DNA of 64,000 nucleotides, from NCBI GenBank assembly GCA_937993755.1, contig CALKMA010000003.1, forward strand, positions 16,186 to 80,185, read 5' to 3'. Position numbers and translations under genes: made by a program. The stretch comes from HGM13233 sp900762805. Lineage in GTDB: Bacteria; Bacillota; Clostridia; Oscillospirales; Ruminococcaceae. Below the pieces are notes generated by a model. That model saw nothing but the letters and a program-made list of their open reading frames with translations. It was not told the origin of the DNA and ran no database searches. This document shows positions 47,613 to 54,716 of the stretch, piece after piece. The stretch's first letter is position 1. Every line of letters begins with the position of its first letter.

Positions 47613-48865
47613 CCGGCCCTCCTTCCCAGGCGGCAGACAGTGTGCGGCGTAAACAGCCGCATGACGTCGCGTATCTCCTGCTTGGTGATCGACTGCAGCA
47701 GCTCCAGCTCCTCGGCCGGCGTGCGGGCCGGCAGACCGACGATCTGCCGGTCGAGATACCAGCCGCACAGGCGGCCGGCGTTTTCGCCGACCTCCAGATG
47801 GGCGTTGTGCATCAGCAGCAGCGTTTCGTTCAGCTCACGGTCGGAGATCGAATCGGTCAGCTTTTCCAGCTCGTGCAGCACCGAGCGCTCGGCTTTTTCG
47901 GCATTTTCATGTGAGACGCCGGTCGTGACGCCCATGGCGGCGTTGAGTACGTCGGGCGAGCAGGAGCAATAGTAGCACAGGCTCTGCTTTTCGCGCACGT
48001 TGGTGAAAAGGCGGGAGGTGGGGATGCCGCCCAGCAGTGCCGCGCCGAGGCGGAAGGCGGCCCGTTCGCGCTCATTCAGTCGTCGGCCGGCCGTGAACAG
48101 CAGCGTTTCGACCTCCTGCGTCACATCGTCTTCAATGGCAACGCGCCCGACCGCGCCGCACGGCGCAACGGCGGGCAGCTCAGGAAAGCTGACCTCGGTG
48201 CGCGGCGGGAGGCCGGCGGCAAAGCCGTCAGGTATCTCGGTGTTGAGGGCGAACAGCTCGATGTGGGCGTCAGCGAGAAAGTGCCGGAAGTGGGCCGACA
48301 GCCGCGCGGCGTCGATGGCCGGCAGCTCGTCGGCCGAGCCGAGCGGGTCAAAGCCGCGTGGATCGCCCTCGCCGTAAAAGGCGGCCAGCCCCCGGCGGGT
48401 GCAGTAGACGCGCTTGTCGTTGTAGGAGGCGGCGATGGCCTCGCCCAGCTTCTGCTTTTCAATGGCAACCGCCTCGCTGCCGAAGCAGCCGCCCGGCATG
48501 TCGGGCTGAAGCATGGCCGAAAGCAGAAAGCCGAGATATTCCCTGTCGGCGGCCGGGTCGGGCAGAAAGCGGCCGCGCGGCCCGTCCAGCGTAAAGGTGA
48601 TATAGCGGCGGCCGACCGATTTGTCAGAGGTGCAGGAGTAGCTGGCGCCGTACAGCCGCATCAGGCGGCGCTGCAGGGCGGCCGGGGTGCGGCACTGCGC
48701 CGTCGAGCGTTCGGTCAGATAGGGGAGCAGGGCGCTCATGGCGGTTTCGTCACGCCGTTCGGGCAGCAGCAGCACTGCCGTGATGCGCTGGCGCTTGAAG
48801 CGGCTGTCCTTCAGCTCGGTGAGAAAGACGCCGTCGGCCAGCCTGGTGCGTTTGGGTAGAGGCAT
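47609..48865 (-). CDS. M16 family protein lacking the zinc motif (YmfF-like)
   Basis: This 418-residue paralogue of the next gene has two M16-type domains. At the position of H-x-x-E-H it reads LPYLTERST, so no zinc site is present and it is probably a non-catalytic partner, as for YmfF. The C-terminal half retains the Arg/Tyr-containing SRLFTNVREKQSLCYYCS substrate-closing block. ATG 48865 follows GGAG; the frame extends open to 48922 without support. Confidence 0.85.
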   Translation of the reverse strand: MPLPKRTRLADGVFLTELKDSRFKRQRITAVLLLPERRDETAMSALLPYLTERSTAQCRTPAALQRRLMRLYGASYSCTSDKSVGRRYITFTLDGPRGRFLPDPAADREYLGFLLSAMLQPDMPGGCFGSEAVAIEKQKLGEAIAASYNDKRVYCTRRGLAAFYGEGDPRGFDPLGSADELPAIDAARLSAHFRHFLADAHIELFALNTEIPDGFAAGLPPRTEVSFPELPAVAPCGAVGRVAIEDDVTQEVETLLFTAGRRLNERERAAFRLGAALLGGIPTSRLFTNVREKQSLCYYCSCSPDVLNAAMGVTTGVSHENAEKAERSVLHELEKLTDSISDRELNETLLLMHNAHLEVGENAGRLCGWYLDRQIVGLPARTPAEELELLQSITKQEIRDVMRLFTPHTVCRLGRRAG

Positions 48866-48885
48866 GAGATGTTTCTCCGGTTGTT

Positions 48886-50280
48886 TCAAAGCATTTTGAC
48901 GACGTCGCTCAGGCTGTCGCACACGGCGAGGCAGCGGGCGCGCAGGTCGTCGTCAGGCGGGATCATGTCGGGTATCATGACAACGCGCATACCTGCCGCA
49001 CCGGCGGCAAGGATCCCATTGCGCGAGTCCTCCAGCACCAGCGCGGCGGCCGGCGCGACGCCGCATTGACGGGCGGCCTTCAGAAAGATATCGGGGGCGG
49101 GCTTGGTGTTTTCGACCTCGTCGCCGTAGACGGCGGCGCTGAACAGCTCCAGCGCGCCGGCCTCGGCCAGCTCGGCGGCGGCGACGGCCTTTGGAGTCGA
49201 GCTGCCGACCGCCATCCTGATGCCGCGGCTCTTGAGGTGCCGCGCCAGCTCAAAGAAGCCGCGCTTGACGGGCACGCCGTTTTCGGCCATGTAGGCGCGG
49301 CTGATGGCATGGCTCTCCTTGAGTGCCTCGTCGGGGCTCAGACCGGGCAGATGGTCGGCTACCAGCCGGTCAAAGACGCCGCGGGCGCCGCCGATCACCG
49401 TCATGTACATTTCGCGGGTGAGCGTGGCGCCGTGCCGCCGGAAGACCTCGGTCATCGAGCGGCAGGAGATGCGCTCGGTGTCAAGGATGAGGCCGTCCAT
49501 ATCGAAGATGACCAGCTTGACGTCGAGCAGCATACCGGGGGAGTAGACAAAATCGTCATAGTTGAAATAGCCCTCCGAAAGCAGCGCCTTGACAGGGATC
49601 CGTTTGAAGGGGGCCAGCTCGGCGCCCGGCTCAAGGTCGGGCACCTCGCTTTCAAAGTCGATATCGACGGTGCGGCTCTTGAGCGAGTCGAGCGACAGCT
49701 CGATAAGCCCCAGCCCCAGTGCCAGCACCAGCGCGAGGCAGGCGGTCAGCAGGCAGCGCAGCAGCAGCAGCGACAGCGCGTCCTGCTCCAGGCGGGTGCC
49801 CGAAAGGAAGACAGCGCGGTGCAGCGCCCAGCTGGCGGCGCAGAAGCCCGCCGTGCCGAACAGAGCGGCCGGAACGGCGACCAGCACCGGATTGATGCGC
49901 GGGATGAGCCGCAGTAGACGCGCCGTCAGTGCCGGCAGGAAGCAGAGCAGGATGTGCGGCAGAAGGCAGATCAGCAGCGCGGCGGTGCGCCCTGTCTGGC
50001 CGGGCGAGAAGGACTGGCCCAGACCGGCGATGGCCGGAGTGGGCAGCAGCCGGTCGAACAGCAGCGACAGCACCAGCGCGGCGCTGCCGGAGGCCACGCC
50101 CAGCAGGGTGGCCGTCAGCTCGTCGAGCAGCGTGGCGGCGGCGGCCAGCAGCGCGGCCGCGGCAAAGTAGATGCTGGTGGCCGTACCGGGAAACAGCGCC
50201 ATGCCGGCAGCCGAAAAAGCCGTGAACAGCACAAAGCCGGATACGGCAAAGACGATGCGGCGGGTTATCGACAGCTTCAT
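48886..50280 (-). CDS. Multi-spanning membrane domain fused to a HAD phosphatase (beta-phosphoglucomutase-like)
   Basis: This is a 464-residue single frame. Residues 1-~198 form about six hydrophobic segments, followed by a cytosolic linker (200-250). From ~253 there is a complete HAD hydrolase: nucleophile D260-M-D262-G, motif II in VGSSTP, motif III Lys in NTKPAPDIF, motif IV in VLEDSRNG. An internal Met250 just before the HAD part has no Shine-Dalgarno sequence, so the fusion seems real. The membrane part is not recognised. It lies 5 bp after coaX. Substrate unknown; phosphosugars or phosphoglycolate are typical for this HAD subgroup. Confidence 0.8.
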   Translation of the reverse strand: MKLSITRRIVFAVSGFVLFTAFSAAGMALFPGTATSIYFAAAALLAAAATLLDELTATLLGVASGSAALVLSLLFDRLLPTPAIAGLGQSFSPGQTGRTAALLICLLPHILLCFLPALTARLLRLIPRINPVLVAVPAALFGTAGFCAASWALHRAVFLSGTRLEQDALSLLLLRCLLTACLALVLALGLGLIELSLDSLKSRTVDIDFESEVPDLEPGAELAPFKRIPVKALLSEGYFNYDDFVYSPGMLLDVKLVIFDMDGLILDTERISCRSMTEVFRRHGATLTREMYMTVIGGARGVFDRLVADHLPGLSPDEALKESHAISRAYMAENGVPVKRGFFELARHLKSRGIRMAVGSSTPKAVAAAELAEAGALELFSAAVYGDEVENTKPAPDIFLKAARQCGVAPAAALVLEDSRNGILAAGAAGMRVVMIPDMIPPDDDLRARCLAVCDSLSDVVKML

Positions 50281-50284
50281 CGGT

Positions 50285-51043
50285 TCAACCTCGGTTCATT
50301 TTATAGATGCAGTAGATGCCCTTGAGCACCAGCATATCGTCGTGTATCAGCCTGGTGTGGCAGCAGTCCATAAAGCGGTAGGCAAGGCCGCCCGTGATGA
50401 GAAACACCGGCTGGCGGCCGAGCTGGTTGGCAAAGCGGCGGCAGAGGCCGTCGATCATCTCGGCATAGCCGTAGATGGCGCCGCTGCCGATGGCCTCAGC
50501 GGTGTTGCGGCCGATGGCGGAGGGCGGCGGCTCCAGCGGAAGCTCGCGCAGCATCGAGGCGCTTGAAAAGAGGGCGAAGAACGACGCCCGTATACCGGGC
50601 AGGATGGCGCCGCCCAGAAAGCCGCTGTTCTCGTCGATGGCCATGAGGGTGGTGGCGGTGCCGGTGTCAATGACGACGGCCGGCAGCCAGTAGCAGACCT
50701 TGGCGGCCACCGCGCCGGCGATGAGATCGGGGCCGAGGTCGGAGCAGTCGGTCAGCTTGTAGGTGAGGCCGGTCTCAACGTCGGTGCCGACCACAACAGG
50801 CTCCAGCCCGGCGGCGAGACGGCAGCCCTCGGTCAGCGCGCCGGTAATCTCCGGCGCGACGCTGCATACGCAGGCGCCCTCGTAGGGGCCGGCATGGCGG
50901 GTCAGAAAGCCGCGCAGGATATCGGCAAAGCGCGCGGCGGTCATGGTCTTGTCGGTCACGATACGCTCGTGGAACAGCGCGCCGCTCTCCTGGCAGCCGC
51001 CTATCACGATGTTGGTGTTGCCCGCGTCTATGGCAAGTATCAT
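50285..51043 (-). CDS. coaX: Type III pantothenate kinase
   Basis: This 252-residue protein catalyses the first step of CoA synthesis. The ASKHA-fold N-terminus MILAIDAGNTNIVIG, DLGPDLIAGAVAA, the DTGTATT phosphate loop, and FLGGAILPGI are all present. The start overlaps the stop of the dCMP deaminase gene by one base. It stands second in the minus-strand operon. Confidence 0.94.
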   Translation of the reverse strand: MILAIDAGNTNIVIGGCQESGALFHERIVTDKTMTAARFADILRGFLTRHAGPYEGACVCSVAPEITGALTEGCRLAAGLEPVVVGTDVETGLTYKLTDCSDLGPDLIAGAVAAKVCYWLPAVVIDTGTATTLMAIDENSGFLGGAILPGIRASFFALFSSASMLRELPLEPPPSAIGRNTAEAIGSGAIYGYAEMIDGLCRRFANQLGRQPVFLITGGLAYRFMDCCHTRLIHDDMLVLKGIYCIYKMNRG

Positions 51044-51534
51044 CAGTAATCAAAAACTCCGTTCATGGTTTCGTCCTCCTCGACCCAGTCGCTCTGGACG
51101 TCAAAGCAGGTGTATTCGTCATGGGTATTGCGCACGATGACCGTCGAGATGCCGGCGTTGATGATCATGCGCTTGCACATCGAGCACGGCTCGCCGTCGG
51201 GCACCAGCTCGCCGGTGCGGGCGTCCTTGCCGCAGAGGTAGAGCGTCGCCCCCAGCATATCGCGCCGCGAGGCGCTGATGATGGCGTTGGCCTCGGCGTG
51301 GACCGAGCGGCAGACCTCATAGCGCTGCCCGCGGGGGATGTTGAGCCTTTCGCGCATACAGACGCCGATGTCGCTGCAATTGCGGCGGCTGCGCGGCGCG
51401 CCGACGTAGCCGGTCGAGATGATCTCGTCGTTTTTCACAATGATGGCGCCGTAATTGCGGCGCAGGCAGGTGCCGCGGCTGGTGACGGCCTCGGCGATGT
51501 CAAGATAGTAATTGGTTTTGTCTCTGCGGTTCAT
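51043..51534 (-). CDS. dCMP deaminase / ComEB-like cytidine-deaminase-fold protein
   Basis: This 163-residue zinc deaminase shows the HAE motif in RSVHAEANAI and PCxxC in GEPCSMCKRMI, with the family N-terminus RGTCLRRNYGAIIV. It should convert dCMP to dUMP for thymidylate synthesis. First gene of the operon, with a clear promoter ~100 bp upstream. Confidence 0.92.
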   Translation of the reverse strand: MNRRDKTNYYLDIAEAVTSRGTCLRRNYGAIIVKNDEIISTGYVGAPRSRRNCSDIGVCMRERLNIPRGQRYEVCRSVHAEANAIISASRRDMLGATLYLCGKDARTGELVPDGEPCSMCKRMIINAGISTVIVRNTHDEYTCFDVQSDWVEEDETMNGVFDY

Positions 51535-51629
51535 GCGGTACCTCTTTTGTCGGCCGGAGGGCCGGGCGGGCGGCGCGGCGCGCTTTTCCCGCCGGTGGTT
51601 GAATGTAATTTGAAATTATATATAACATG

Positions 51630-51658
51630 ATTATAGCACATCTTGGTTTGAGGTACAA
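51630..51658 (-). promoter_or_regulatory. Promoter of the dCMP deaminase-coaX-lgt-folD operon
   Basis: Minus strand: TTGTAC (51653-51658), 17-nt spacer, TATAAT (51630-51635), with TGC as an extended -10. It is the only strong promoter found for the seven-gene unit. Confidence 0.85.
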
Positions 51659-51659
51659 G

Positions 51660-51890
51660 TGCGGCAGGAGAGAAAGAGGGGACAGTCCGGCGCCGGCCGG
51701 TGCATGGGGCGGCGGCCTGCTTCTGTGCCTGTCCTGCTGTTTCCCGTTTTCGGCGGCGGGATGCGGGCGGTAAGGAGCCGGGCGGTCAAGGCTTTCAGAG
51801 CAGAGCTTTTTCGCACCATGCGCGGAAAAACGGCTTGCCGCCTGACGGATGTAGTGGAAATGTTCATGAAGTTACGTTATACTTAAGAAG
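51660..51890. other. Intergenic stretch between divergent promoters
   Basis: GC-rich sequence with no supported gene. It becomes AT-rich at ~51860, where the repeated promoter module begins. Confidence 0.4.
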
Positions 51891-51891
51891 T

Positions 51892-51950
51892 AATATTCAC
51901 AAAATTGTGCTATGATTAAAATGCCCGATTGATCGATAGCTCGAAAGGCT
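51892..51950 (+). repeat. Repeated promoter-leader module, copy 1
   Basis: TATTCACAA, then extended -10 TGC-TATGAT (51908-51916), TTAAAAT and TTGATCGATAGCTCGAAAGG. It is equivalent to 53551-53610 and 54070-54127 and drives the first gene of the AT-rich island. Confidence 0.7.
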
Positions 51951-51965
51951 GCGGAGGTGATGGCG

Positions 51966-52724
51966 GTGAAAAAGATGACAGTCGTTTTTGTGTCCTGCCT
52001 GCTGCTTGTGCTGGCGGCAGCCGCTTTCCTTTTGGTTAGAAAGGGCCATTACGACTATGGGCGTGAGCAGGGTTATTTAATGGGATATGCTATGGGATAC
52101 GCGGACAGAAACGGCACAGTGAAGCAAAACGGTCAGGAGCTGGCCGGAAGAGCTGCTCCGTTTGCCGTCGGAAGCTCAAGGTGGAAGGGGTTTATGATCG
52201 GCTTCCCGGAGGGTTACTCGGCCGGATGTAAAGAGGATACCTGGTCAAAAGCCCTTGATGTCACCGTATCTTACGCAAACTGGACGGACGCGGCTGAAAT
52301 CAGTCTATCCGCATTGAATTTCGATAAAATGATCATCAGCAGTGTTCCGCACTCACATCTTCCGATATATAAGTTCGACACGCGGGAGGATTTAGAACGG
52401 TTCAAGCGCACTTTTGACGGGGTGCTGTCTATGAATGCCGGCTATGACGAGGTGCCGTCCTTCCATGACGCGACTGCCAGATATGATAAGGCGTTTTTTG
52501 AAGAGAATACCCTGATGCTGGTCTATGTCACCGCATACAGCGGCTCTTACCGGTTCGGGGTGAACAGCGTGTCCCTCGATGGGGAATTCTTCTGCATCTA
52601 TGTGGAACAGACCAACGACCCTGAGGTGGGGACGCAGGATATGGCCGGTTGGTTTATCACCGTTGCGGTCCCCGACAGCACGGTCGCGGGCTGCACCGGT
52701 TTTGACGCTGTTTTGAAGGCTTGA
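51966..52724 (+). CDS. Hypothetical membrane-anchored/secreted protein
   Basis: This ~252-residue protein has a basic N-terminus and one transmembrane or signal segment (MTVVFVSCLLLVLAAAAFLLV), a Gly-Tyr repeat (GYLMGYAMGYAD) and an extracytoplasmic domain with SGSYRFGVNSV and DMAGWFITVAVP near the end, a pattern I have seen in uncharacterised Bacillota proteins. Near-perfect GGAGGTGAT (51953-51961) overlaps two upstream candidate starts, so GTG 51966 or ATG 51972 is the likely start. It has its own repeated promoter module and is AT-richer than the chromosome. Function unknown. Confidence 0.65.
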   Translation: MKKMTVVFVSCLLLVLAAAAFLLVRKGHYDYGREQGYLMGYAMGYADRNGTVKQNGQELAGRAAPFAVGSSRWKGFMIGFPEGYSAGCKEDTWSKALDVTVSYANWTDAAEISLSALNFDKMIISSVPHSHLPIYKFDTREDLERFKRTFDGVLSMNAGYDEVPSFHDATARYDKAFFEENTLMLVYVTAYSGSYRFGVNSVSLDGEFFCIYVEQTNDPEVGTQDMAGWFITVAVPDSTVAGCTGFDAVLKA

Positions 52725-52751
52725 ACAGCGCCGCCGGAGCGGTAATTGTTG

Positions 52752-52773
52752 GTTGACGGATTAACCGGGAGGT
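52752..52773 (+). repeat. Diverged leader repeat before the DUF7010-like gene
   Basis: GTTGACGGATTAACCGGGAGG resembles the GACTGATAAACCGGAATTGG leader element in the same orientation (about three quarters identical by eye). Confidence 0.4.
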
Positions 52774-52831
52774 GCTGCTTTTGCCTGCTCTCTATTCCTG
52801 GCGGTGCTTTCGCTTGTTCCGGTTGATTTTT

Positions 52832-52840
52832 TGTTATAGT
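52832..52840 (+). promoter_or_regulatory. Candidate extended -10 promoter
   Basis: TG-T-TATAGT, 55 bp before the next start, within a T-rich tract. Confidence 0.5.
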
Positions 52841-52894
52841 GCTTTTGCTTACGGGCGTCAATAGAAAAGCTGTGTGAAGGAGATGAGGACGGTA

Positions 52895-53482
52895 ATGTCG
52901 GAAAACGGATCAAATAATCAGTTATTAAAACATTTGAAGGTTGAATTTGCCGTTGAACAAAAGAAAGGGCTGCCCTTCATTATGGCATCCGCTGTTTTAT
53001 GGACTATTATGCTGATTGCTTTTCTTACGGATTTAAGTGTTGCCGCAAAAAATATGATTGCTATGTGCTGCTCTGCACTGCTTATGCCCGTCGGGATGCT
53101 TTTCGGCAAAATACTAAAAGTAAATATGTTCAGCGGCAAGGAAAATCCGCTCAGCGGTTTTTCCATTGTAGCGGCGCTCAATCAGCTGCTGTATCTTCCG
53201 ATTGTTCTGTGGGCAATGTACGCTGTTCCCGATAAAATGATCATGGTATACGCCATGGTTGTTGGCGCACACTTCTTACCCTATTATTGGATCTATTTTT
53301 CACCGACATATTTTTATGCCGCCATTATCATACCGATCGTATCCTTGATGCTTGGGATTTATTTCGGTCAGGTTATAGTCTGTGCTGCTTATGTTGCCCT
53401 TGATATTCTTATTTGCATATTGCTGTGCTTGGAGAATAAGCAAGCCGAAAGATATCTCAGGGCCATAGCCGATAAAGAATAA
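52895..53482 (+). CDS. Integral membrane protein, possibly DUF7010-like
   Basis: This 195-residue protein starts with a short cytosolic helix containing LKVEFAVEQKKGLPFIMAS, then about six hydrophobic segments and a short tail. The N-terminal pattern resembles an uncharacterised family (DUF7010) as far as I recall. ATG 52895 is taken; upstream in-frame GTG 52874 and ATG 52883 overlap the ribosome site AAGGAG. AT-rich compared with the core genome. No functional inference possible. Confidence 0.65.
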   Translation: MSENGSNNQLLKHLKVEFAVEQKKGLPFIMASAVLWTIMLIAFLTDLSVAAKNMIAMCCSALLMPVGMLFGKILKVNMFSGKENPLSGFSIVAALNQLLYLPIVLWAMYAVPDKMIMVYAMVVGAHFLPYYWIYFSPTYFYAAIIIPIVSLMLGIYFGQVIVCAAYVALDILICILLCLENKQAERYLRAIADKE

Positions 53483-53550
53483 TATCGGCATGGATAAGGT
53501 GCGGGCTTTTGGAATTCATCCGATGAATGGCGGCACGGCGGGATCGGGAG

Positions 53551-53610
53551 AAATCTTCACAAGGATTTGCTGTAATTAAAATATATGGCTGACTGATAAA
53601 CCGGAATTGG
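53551..53610 (+). repeat. Repeated promoter-leader module, copy 2
   Basis: CTTCACAA, extended -10 TGC-TGTAAT (53568-53576), TTAAAAT, then GACTGATAAACCGGAATTGG (53591-53610). The last part is also the left arm of a perfect 20-bp inverted repeat. Confidence 0.75.
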
Positions 53611-53636
53611 CAAAATTGGCAAAGGAGTGTGATTGT

Positions 53637-53912
53637 ATGAAAAAGAAAAAAATTATTATAGCAGTAGTCTGTGTTATTGCGTTATGGATTACTGTAGGCG
53701 TTGTTGATTATAGTAGAGTGCATAGTTTTGAAAAGCCAATCTTTTGTATTGACACAGAAAGCGCTGACGATGGCGGCTCCGGTAAATATGTTGGTCTTGG
53801 GTATTCCTTTGACATTGAGGGAAACTTTTTGCCTGATGACAAGTTCCCAGGCGTAACGAAATGGACATACTATCTGTTTGGAATTGAAATGCAAAGTAAA
53901 ATAAGAAATTGA
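53637..53912 (+). CDS. Small membrane-anchored/secreted hypothetical protein
   Basis: This 91-residue, AT-rich gene encodes a lysine-rich start (MKKKK), one hydrophobic segment (IIIAVVCVIALWITVGVV) and a ~65-residue extracytoplasmic part with ADDGGSGKYVGLGYSFDIEG and a terminal YYLFGIEMQ. Similar short proteins occur in Clostridia without known function. AAAGGAGTG precedes ATG 53637. The stop codon abuts the right arm of the flanking inverted repeat (53913), so the whole gene sits inside a 20-bp perfect inverted repeat. Function unknown. Confidence 0.65.
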   Translation: MKKKKIIIAVVCVIALWITVGVVDYSRVHSFEKPIFCIDTESADDGGSGKYVGLGYSFDIEGNFLPDDKFPGVTKWTYYLFGIEMQSKIRN

Positions 53913-53932
53913 CCAATTCCGGTTTATCAGTC
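53913..53932 (+). repeat. Right arm of perfect 20-bp inverted repeat around the small gene
   Basis: CCAATTCCGGTTTATCAGTC is the exact reverse complement of 53591-53610 and begins directly after the stop codon. Confidence 0.9.
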
Positions 53933-53944
53933 TAACAAAAGTTT

Positions 53945-54034
53945 AAAACATGAACGGCGGGACGGATAAATAAAGCCCGTCCCGCCGCTCTGCTTTTCAG
54001 TGGCCAGGGTCCTGCCTGCGCGCGGGCTGCTCCC
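53945..54034 (+). repeat. Repeated terminator-bearing spacer, copy 1
   Basis: The string AAAACATG, a CGGCGGGAC hairpin, CTCTGCTTTTCAG, GGCCAGGG and CCTGCGCGCGGGCTG recurs in the same order at 54459-54543. Confidence 0.85.
53955..53998 (+). terminator. Probable terminator of the 53.6 kb gene
   Basis: A perfect 11-bp stem (53955-53965 with 53977-53987; CGGCGGGACGG), 11-nt loop, followed by CTCTGCTTTT rather than a pure T run. Confidence 0.6.
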
Positions 54035-54069
54035 TGCGGCTTTCCCGCATAAAGCGCGGGATTGGGAGA

Positions 54070-54127
54070 AGTATTCACAAAGCTTTGCTATAATTAAAAT
54101 ACATGCTTGACCGATAAGTCGAAATTT
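54070..54127 (+). repeat. Repeated promoter-leader module, copy 3
   Basis: GTATTCACAA, extended -10 TGC-TATAAT (54086-54094), TTAAAAT and TTGACCGATAAGTCGAAATT. Best-preserved -10 of the three. Confidence 0.75.
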
Positions 54128-54148
54128 ATGTGGAGAGGAGATAAATAT

Positions 54149-54421
54149 ATGTGGTTGTTGTTAGGAGCCTTGGCAATTATTTTTACCGTGTTAAACTTGA
54201 TTTGGTCTTTGCGGAATAAAAATGCAAAATGGTTTAGATTTGCAGGCTTAGCCTTAACGTCTCTGACTATGTGCGCGTTCTATTCAGACGGGGCTATGCG
54301 TGTTGTTAAAGAAGATTGGGGAGGACTGACGGATATAATGCCAACTATGAGTAAGGCTTTATTGGTGTGTGTCATCCTGTCAATCATATTAAACTCTATT
54401 TCACTTTTTAGAGAAAAATAA
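54149..54421 (+). CDS. Small integral membrane hypothetical protein
   Basis: This 90-residue AT-rich gene encodes about three hydrophobic segments (MWLLLGALAIIFTVLNLIW; FAGLALTSLTMCAF; ALLVCVILSIILNSISLF) with a conserved-looking EDWGGLTDIMPTMSKALL loop. GAGAGGAG lies eight bases before ATG 54149; an upstream ATG 54128 overlaps the ribosome site. Similar orphan proteins occur in Bacillota. Weak inverted-repeat arms (54109-54126 and 54424-54437) enclose it. Confidence 0.65.
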   Translation: MWLLLGALAIIFTVLNLIWSLRNKNAKWFRFAGLALTSLTMCAFYSDGAMRVVKEDWGGLTDIMPTMSKALLVCVILSIILNSISLFREK

Positions 54422-54458
54422 TACCAGTCTATCAGTCTGAGAAAACCACGAAAACCAC

Positions 54459-54543
54459 AAAACATGGGCGGCGGGACAGTTTGTTATCCCGCCGCTCTGC
54501 TTTTCAGCGGCCAGGGGCCTTGCCTGCGCGCGGGCTGTTCCCC
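54459..54543 (+). repeat. Repeated terminator-bearing spacer, copy 2
   Basis: Same order of elements as 53945-54034, including the hairpin and the CCTGCGCGCGGGCTG segment. It marks the end of the second tandem unit. Confidence 0.85.
54468..54504 (+). terminator. Probable terminator of the 54.1 kb gene
   Basis: A 9-bp stem GCGGCGGGA (54468-54476 with 54487-54495), 10-nt loop, followed by TCTGCTTTT. Confidence 0.6.
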
Positions 54544-54672
54544 TCGCCGTTGTCCTTTTTGCCGGACAGCCGTGACCCGCCTGAAAAGCGGCCATTCTTC
54601 GCCCGAATGTTCATGCCGCGGCGGCGCGAATGCCCTTTTCCGGCAGGGGGGCTGTCCAAAAGGGCGCATCTG

Positions 54673-54681
54673 TGGTATACT
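54673..54681 (+). promoter_or_regulatory. Extended -10 promoter of rsmA
   Basis: TG-G-TATACT (54673-54681), 36 bp before the start codon; weak -35. Confidence 0.6.
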
Positions 54682-54716
54682 GTTTCTATTCAAATCAGAG
54701 CAGGGGGGAGCACCGC

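Noticed and set aside
53591..53932. IR-bounded small gene as a complete insertion sequence
   Set aside because: The enclosed protein is a small membrane-anchored protein without transposase features; no target-site duplication was evident.
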